Source: Papilionanthe hookeriana x Papilionanthe teres (Eukaryota; Streptophyta; Magnoliopsida; Asparagales; Orchidaceae). Taken from it: a stretch of DNA of 64,000 nucleotides. A model generated the notes under the pieces. The model saw only the letters and a list, made by a program, of their open reading frames with translations, searched no databases and was not told the DNA's origin. Positions 58,639 through 64,000 of this stretch are shown here, piece by piece; position 1 is the stretch's first letter; the number at the start of each line of letters is the position of its first letter. Location: contig CM040421.1 of the NCBI GenBank assembly GCA_022702705.1, forward strand, positions 77,680,121 through 77,744,120, given 5' to 3'. Both the position numbers and the translations under genes were made by a program.

Positions 58639-60401
58639 AATGGACCCCCAATAAGTTTGGTGTGTTGTACAAGCACGCCACGCCTATTGGCGTAGACCAA
58701 AATGATCAACCCAATCGTAAATGAATGTTCAAGTAACCATACTTGAAACAAATCAAAGATCGAATTAGAGTTGAAGTGAAGTTACGCTCCCGCTGGGGAT
58801 TAGCAGGTGTACCTTCAATTAATCGCTGTGAATTTGAATTTTCAAAATTTAAATGTTGATTTCCAAAGTATGTGCAGAGAAAGGATTCAGAAGTATGGCT
58901 CTGATCCATAAAATGTGCTAAGGAAAGATTAGGGTAAAACCTATCTCAAATATGTGTTGAGTGCTGAGGAAGGATTAAGATAAAACATATCCCAAAGAAT
59001 ATGAATGTATGCTGAGAAGGAATAGGACTAAGCCTATCCAAAGTATGTATAAACAATATGTATAAATAAAATGTATAAACAATATGTATAAATCATATGT
59101 ATGCTGGATGGGAATCAAAATATAGGTATTGACCCCGAAATGAGAACTAGAATATGGGTACCAGCCTCGGAATGAGAATCAGAATATGGGTATCGATCTC
59201 GAAAGATGGGAATCAGAATATAGGCACTGACCCCGAGATGAGAACTACAATATGGGTACCCGCCTCAGAATGAGAATCGAAATATGGGTACCGATTTCGA
59301 AGGAAGGGAATCAGAATATAGGTACTGACCCCGAGATGAGCACTTACCAGCCGCAGAATGAAAATTGGAATATGGGTACCGATCTCGATGAAAGGGAATC
59401 AGAATATAAGTACTGACTCCGAGATGAGAACTGGAATATGGGTACCAGCCTCGGAATGAGAATCGGAGTATGGGTACTGATCTCGAAGGAAGGGAATCAG
59501 AATATAGGTACTGACTCCGAGATGAGGACTGGAATATGGGTACCAGCCTCGGAATGAGAATCGAAATTTAGGTATCGATCTCGGAAAGATGAGAGTTAGA
59601 ATTTAGGTACTGACCTCAGAAGGAGAGAACTGGAATATGGGTACCAGCCTCGGAATGAGAATCGAAATTTAGGTATCGATCTCAAAAGATGGGAATCAGA
59701 ATATAGATACTGACCCCGGAAGAAATGTGATGTATTGTGTAAATTATGTAGGAATGTGATGATTCGTGTGTAAATGTGTGGGAATTATGTAGAGATGTAG
59801 TGTTGAATATTGTGAGAATGGTGAAATCTATGGAATGTACATATATATATATATATATATATAGGAATTAGTAAGAGTATGAAACAAAACTCATATTATT
59901 TTATTATTATTATTTTATTTGGGATTTTGTTTTCTCAAAATACTTTATCAGATATTTATTCATTTTTTTTCAAGAATTATTATATTTCTTATTTTACACA
60001 TCGTTCTTGCCTCTTAGTCTTTTCAAAATTGTGATAAACCAAATTTATTGGTTTTTTAACAAACAATCACCCAAATTTGCTTTTAAATGGTTAAAAGAAG
60101 TCTGACCATATTTGTTTGAAACTGAATATCATTTAATAGTGAATGAAATGCTGTCACATCAAGTACAAAGCATGAAGAATATCTCTGTCCTCATACGGCA
60201 ACAGTCTGTACATATCTATATATTTTTTTTGCAATATCTTTGAATATCAAATCAAATCTATGTATCAATCTAAACGTCCATCGTCGTCTATCACATACTT
60301 GAACGGTAAGCTGTATAGAGACTAGCCTCACCTTCAGCATGCATCAGAGAATCTAGAAAGATCCTTCCCATATATAAAGAGGTGTGCTGACTTTAAACAA
60401 C
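58639..60401 (-). other. 3' untranslated region of the second Tat/Ogre element
   Basis: Non-coding sequence between the ALKBH-like ORF and the LTR. It holds the 98-bp repeat array and, at 58915-59045, three copies of a GCTGAGGAAGGATT…CCTATCC-type unit related to the repeats at about 38200-38370 of the first element. A polypurine tract (minus strand TATTGGGGGTCCATT, 58653-58639) ends it. An (AT)n run lies at 59840-59863. Confidence 0.75.
59110..59720 (-). repeat. 98-bp higher-order tandem repeat (trimer of about 33 bp)
   Basis: The 98-bp unit recurs with starts at 59110, 59208, 59306, 59394 (one unit shortened by 10 bp), 59492, 59591 and 59691. Each is three related subunits of 32-34 bp, in plus reading GGGAATCAGAATATAGGTAC, GAGAACTGGAATATGGGTAC and GAGAATCGAAATATGGGTAC types. 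It sits in the same place as the 36-bp array of the first element. Confidence 0.93.
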
Positions 60402-61175
60402 TTATAGTTCATACGGTCTAAGATTCTCTATCTCCAGATCAGATTTATAATGAAACAACATCTTGTCCTCATTCATCCTCCTGAGGGTGATTGAAATCCT
60501 CTGGTATGACACGCCAGGAATACAGTGTTTCGCCACGTCCGCACCATTTCCTTTTAGGATTAATACCGAGCCCACTGGTAAAGGAATTTCAATAGGTCCC
60601 TGAAATTCTCCTTCTCCAACAATCTGAATTTCTGTACCAAACATAATATTGCATTCATTGACGAATGAGACAGTGCAGAAAGGTCTCCTGAAGTCATGGT
60701 GGTCAACATGTGGAGGAATACAGTCACCCTTCTTATATATATTTATAATACAACTGTTTGGAATGCAATCGGCAGGCAGCACCCGCCAGGCCACCATTCG
60801 TCTGATCATCCGATTTTTGAATGATGGTAAAGGATCGACTTCATCATGGCGGATTATGCCAGGAGGATTACCTTCTATATCTTTAGCGAAGTTGTAACAA
60901 CACCCATACTGCATGGTGACTCGTCCCTTTCCACGTTTCCATTTTCTGGGCTCGGAGTAAGTTCTTCTTCTTAGGCGTCCAACTTGTCCCATTTCTTGCT
61001 CGAGGATAACACAATTCACAATTTCTTTTTGTTCTCGCTCAGAAAATACATCAGTGTATAATTTTAATCCTTCCAGTATATTAATGTATTTGCCCTGGGA
61101 TCTTTGAAAATGTTCGAAATTCTGCTTTCTTACTCTTTGATACTTTTCTAGTTCATGTTCCGGAATAATTTGCAT
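60402..61175 (-). CDS. ALKBH9/10-like dioxygenase domain carried by Tat/Ogre element (open)
   Basis: An uninterrupted 257-codon frame containing a complete AlkB-type domain. From the N-terminus: INILEGLKLYTDVFSEREQ (30-49), RTYSEPRKW (71-79), MQYGCCYNFA (88-97), HDEVDPLP (110-117), CIPPHVDHHDFRRPF (152-166), LPVGSVLILKGNGADVAKHC (199-218), RISITLRRM (226-234) and NLRPYEL at the end. The Fe(II) ligands would be His156, Asp158 and His217; Arg226 and Arg232 form the R-x5-R pair that binds 2-oxoglutarate. Plant ALKBH9/10 enzymes demethylate m6A in RNA. It was once joined to the upstream frame at 61199, now separated by a stop and a one-base deletion. It has no introns. Whether the isolated domain is expressed is unknown. 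Confidence 0.93.
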   Translation of the reverse strand: MQIIPEHELEKYQRVRKQNFEHFQRSQGKYINILEGLKLYTDVFSEREQKEIVNCVILEQEMGQVGRLRRRTYSEPRKWKRGKGRVTMQYGCCYNFAKDIEGNPPGIIRHDEVDPLPSFKNRMIRRMVAWRVLPADCIPNSCIINIYKKGDCIPPHVDHHDFRRPFCTVSFVNECNIMFGTEIQIVGEGEFQGPIEIPLPVGSVLILKGNGADVAKHCIPGVSYQRISITLRRMNEDKMLFHYKSDLEIENLRPYEL

Positions 61176-61195
61176 CTGCGTGGCCTATCCACAAA

Positions 61196-61816
61196 CTACG
61201 GCACGTACAGCACAACTTCCATATTCTTCTTCTCGATCTCCTTCTTCTGAATAGTAGGTTTTGGTGCAGTTTTCTCTGGTTTTGGTAGGATTACCTCAAT
61301 GGGTCGACTTGGAATTCTTTCTTTGAACGCGACCGCTATTCTTTCAACAACAGCTTCATCTTCTCCTTGTTCTTTAATCTGTTCCAACATCTTGTGAATG
61401 CGTCGATTTCGGTTTCTTTTCTGAGTGCGAGTAAGTGTTGCCTTACCTTCCAACTGATCGTTGGTAGGGGTAGCACCAACAAGCTTGCCTTTGGAGGTCA
61501 TCACCATTGAACTAATCTTGTTAGTTGTAGTATAATCTGCTTCAACCTCATTCATTTTCCTCTTTTTCCCAAAAGAACGTTGATCTTTGCTTTTGAATGT
61601 TAATATGGGTTTCTAACCACGGAATGCCTCTTGATTCACAATCGTCAAAGCTGAGCTTTCATACTCTAAATTCACTTGTTCAAAATCCAAATAGAACTCT
61701 ATAATTGCTCCTTCTTCAATCTTCTCTTTGTTCAGGGCGAAACCAAGTCCATTCTTAAAGACAAAAATAAGCCTTCCTTCCGACGTTTTCCGCACAAACA
61801 CGAAAAACGGTCGCAT
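61196..61816 (-). pseudogene. N-terminal part of the ALKBH-like ORF (broken)
   Basis: One frame from ATG at 61816 down to 61196 with TAG stops at 61613-61615 and 61196-61198. It begins MRPFFVFVRKTSEGRLIFVF and KNGLGFALNKEKIEEGAIIE, which matches the start of the sister ORF (35746 on). A basic motif KATLTRTQKRNRNRRIHKML at about 61380-61440 is the best conserved point with the sister, followed by a variable acidic/proline linker. I do not recognise this N-terminal region; it might direct binding to element RNA or gag, which is inference. Confidence 0.8.
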
Positions 61817-61870
61817 GTCGTGCCGGCTAAGCAAGAACAATATGTATCAATCTGGAATATATCTCGTTTT

Positions 61871-61933
<63 letters not shown>

Positions 61934-62179
61934 ATATATACATATTTTATTTATTTATTTATAAATATAAGGCTTATTATGAAGATTGAAATTCATATGA
62001 AAGGAACTGGAATGAAGATCAGATTACATTTTAGAATATATGAATTCTATTATAGATTGAAAAGGAAAATTTTTATTCAACAATCTTATTTCATATTTAA
62101 GTTCGAACCCGAGTCATAATCGAGGTGTCGGTGCTTCTAAGAACAAGACTTTATTTCTAAAGTTTGCTCTTTTGAAACA
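61817..62179 (-). other. Spacer between integrase and ALKBH-like ORF, minus-strand element
   Basis: AT-rich, 363 bp, non-coding, mainly an AT microsatellite. On the minus strand the end reads TTGAT, then ATTGTTCTTGCTTAG with AG at 61828-61827, 11 bases before the ATG at 61816: a splice-acceptor-like arrangement parallel to 35715-35741. Confidence 0.55.
61875..61926. repeat. (TA)n microsatellite
   Basis: About 26 TA repeats followed by TG/TA-rich sequence. It lies in the spacer before the ALKBH-like ORF; plus-strand frames through it are artefacts. Confidence 0.97.
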
Positions 62180-63167
62180 TCACGACGCATAATATTTCTT
62201 TAAGTAACGCCCATTCATAGGGAGCATAGGTCTTTCCTCTTGACAGTTCACTAATTGGTATGATCCTCCAGAGTAAACTTTCTCCACCACAAATGGACCT
62301 TCCCAAATTGGTTCTAATTTTCCACCTATCTTGCGATGTGCAAGGATAGGTCTCTTGAGAACAAGTACAAGGTCACCAACTTTGAAAGTCCTGGGGTGGA
62401 TCAGTTTATCATGTGCTTGAATAATTTTAGCTTGATACAATTCCAAATTTTTTTGTGCTAATAGTCGTCTCCCTTCTAAATTTTCCAGCTCTTCCAAACG
62501 GAGTTTAGCATTTTCTTCAGTAGTAATTTTTTTGGCAACAGCAATTCTGAGAGACGGAAGTTGCACTTCTAAAGGAAGAACGGCTTCGGACCCGTACATG
62601 AGGGCATAAATAGTAGATTGTGTTGGAGTTCTGAATGTTGTTCGGTAGGCCCATAAGGCTTCTAATAGCTGCTCATGCCAATTTCTCTTATTTTCATTTA
62701 GAGTTTTCTTTAGAATTTGGACAAGAGTCTTATTAAAAGCCCCGGCCAGGCCGTTTGCTCGAGGATAATATATTGTAGAGTAGCTCTAATCTATTCCATG
62801 CCTTCTGACAAAATTATTAATTTTTGTACTTTTGAATGCTGACCCATTATCCGAAATTATTCTGTGTGGTACGCCAAAACGATAGACGACTTGATTTTTG
62901 AAGAATTGTAACACGTGATACGATTTCACTTCTCTGTACGGTACAGCCTCTGCCCATTTGAAAAGTAATCGGTAGCCGCTAAGATAAATCGGAGTCCTTT
63001 TGAGGATGGAGGATCTATAGGACCCACCACATCTGTGCCCCAACACTCAAACCGCCGTGACGCAACCGTTGGTGGAGCACATTAGGAGGTTGGTGTAAGA
63101 CCACTCCATGTATCTGACATTGATGGCAACTTTTGGCGATTTTCATACAGTCGGTCATCATCGCAGG
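62180..63167 (-). pseudogene. Tat/Ogre integrase pseudogene, catalytic Glu lost
   Basis: From the N-terminal side: HQCQIHGVVLHQPPNV (about 63080-63125), a damaged start of the core, KWAEAVPYREVKSYHVLQFF, RIISDNGSAFKSTKINNF, a TAG at 62786-62788, then NGLAGAFNKTLVQIL. The third catalytic residue is Gly (GGG at 62743-62741) where the sister element has Glu. The C-terminal part 62599-62180 is open (RTFKVGDLVLVLKRP, WEGPFVVEKVYSGGSYQLV) and ends at the element's normal stop. Confidence 0.9.
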
Positions 63168-64000
63168 TCAGTAATATCCTAGCCTTTTGATTTTCATTTT
63201 CATTTTAGGACCTGACTGATGAGCGCCACAAAGTCCTGAATGTACCTCCGTCACGATTTCTTGAGCTTCCGCGCCGTTTAAGCATCTCAGCCACATTTGA
63301 TTGAAGGATCTTCGATAAAGAACATTATCAATTAAAGCATATGACAGTGCTCTTTTCTTTATCTGATGAACTGCTGACTTATCATCTGGTAGTTTTCCAG
63401 CCTGTAAATATTCTATGAAGGGTCGACGCCAATCTTTTGTAATTTCAGTAACTGCCGCTACTATTTCTTCTTTATTTAATTTGTTTAATGTATCTGTATC
63501 GATTTGAGACAAAACATGAAGTCCTTGCACTGTTATCTCAATAGAATCTTCTTTTAGACATGCAAATTCCTTAGCAAGTTTAGCTAGAGCATCTGCAAGA
63601 GCGTTTTCTCCTCTCGGAATTCCGTACGAGTGTCACATTAGGAATTCATTCTAACAACTTCATCGTATAACGAGTGATACTCGTTCCAACCTAGGCTTTT
63701 AAATTTTATATCGACGCGACTTGTTGAATTATTAATTGTGAATCTCCATAGATGTTGATGTCAGTTACATCTAAGAGTATTGCTAATTGTAATCCTGTTA
63801 ACAGAGCTTCATATTCTGCCTTATTATTCGTACATGGTTCTGTTAAATGATAAGCATATTTCAACATTCCTCGTTCTGGTGTAATGAATATCAATCTAAT
63901 CCCTGCTTTACCGAGTATTATCGTTTGTAGTTCTTTAATCTTTTGTGCTGAAGAGGCTCCATCAAAATACAATTCCCATCGTCGAGTATTGGAATTTTCC
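63168..64000 (-). pseudogene. Tat/Ogre second RNase H and integrase zinc region (cut by window end)
   Basis: The second RNase H starts ELYFDGASSAQKIKELQ at about 63970 and continues TEPCTNNKAEYEALLTGLQ and INIYGDSQLIIQQV; unlike the sister, the AEYEAL Glu is present. Frameshifts follow near 63700-63580. From 63530 the frame is open through RRPFIEYLQAGKLPDDKS, SYALIDNVLYRRSF and HSGLCGAHQSGPKMKMKI to a TGA at 63168-63170, where a Trp codon is expected. The first RNase H and RT lie beyond the window. Confidence 0.88.

Larger units (their letters stand above)
53125..64000 (-). mobile_element. Second Tat/Ogre-type element with ALKBH-like ORF (3' half)
   Basis: In minus orientation, from the window's right end: second RNase H, integrase, ALKBH-like ORF in two pieces, repeat-rich 3' untranslated region, polypurine tract (58652-58639) and 3' LTR (58638-53125). 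RT, gag and 5' LTR lie outside the window. It is related to the element at 19147-45461 in all coding parts but clearly diverged, so it is a separate subfamily or older copy, not a duplicate. Confidence 0.92.

Noticed and set aside
60402..61175. Host ALKBH gene or processed pseudogene inserted by chance
   Set aside because: It lies in sense orientation exactly between the integrase end and the 3' untranslated repeats of the element, has the same upstream region as the copy in another element, and there is no poly(A) tail or separate target duplication.
61676..62119. Plus-strand frame of 147 codons
   Set aside because: It passes through the (TA)n microsatellite and is antisense to the ALKBH-like ORF start; it encodes Tyr-Ile repeats only.

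Overview
This is plant nuclear DNA made almost entirely of nested, mostly degraded LTR retrotransposons. Evidence for a seed plant, probably a eudicot, is the Athila and Tat/Ogre lineages of Ty3/gypsy, Copia elements with initiator tRNA-Met primer sites, and an ALKBH9/10-type domain. The species cannot be told from this window. I see no intact host gene, rRNA or tRNA gene.

Layout, left to right. (1) 1-4936, minus: Athila-type element reduced to gag between two LTRs; its far end is outside the window. (2) 4937-8266, minus: older Copia element cut in the integrase by element 1. (3) 8267-10054: unassigned, with one exon-like stretch. (4) about 10055-11404, plus: Copia remnant whose LTR holds a perfect five-unit heat-shock element. 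(5) about 11405-13130, minus: remnant of an old Tat/Ogre element. (6) 13138-13504, plus: piece of an Athila LTR. (7) 13505-19146, minus: Athila deletion derivative with an unusual 235-codon ORF. (8) 19147-45461, plus: a 26 kb Tat/Ogre-type element with LTRs of about 7.4 and 6.8 kb, a tRNA-Arg-type primer site, a pre-gag ORF, gag, protease, RT, two RNase H domains, integrase and an extra ORF after pol. (9) 45462-53124, plus: Athila element without LTRs, with gag, pol and a post-pol plant-transposon-protein ORF. (10) 53125-64000, minus: the 3' half of a second, related Tat/Ogre element, running out of the window.

The most interesting system is the post-pol ORF of the two Tat/Ogre elements (35746-37221 plus; 60402-61816 minus). 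It joins an unrecognised N-terminal region to a 2-oxoglutarate/Fe(II) dioxygenase domain closely resembling plant ALKBH9/ALKBH10 RNA N6-methyladenosine demethylases. The HxD, distal His and Arg-x5-Arg residues are kept in both copies. The two copies are about two-thirds identical in the domain by eye, carry different inactivating lesions, sit at the same place in the element and are each preceded by a splice-acceptor-like sequence. I infer an element family that carried its own RNA demethylase, perhaps to act on its own transcripts. I cannot tell from here whether it has already been described.

All autonomous functions are broken in these copies: stops and frameshifts run through every pol, the Athila RT has lost an active-site Asp, and the minus-strand Tat/Ogre integrase has lost its catalytic Glu. 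Any activity would have to come from intact relatives elsewhere in the genome.
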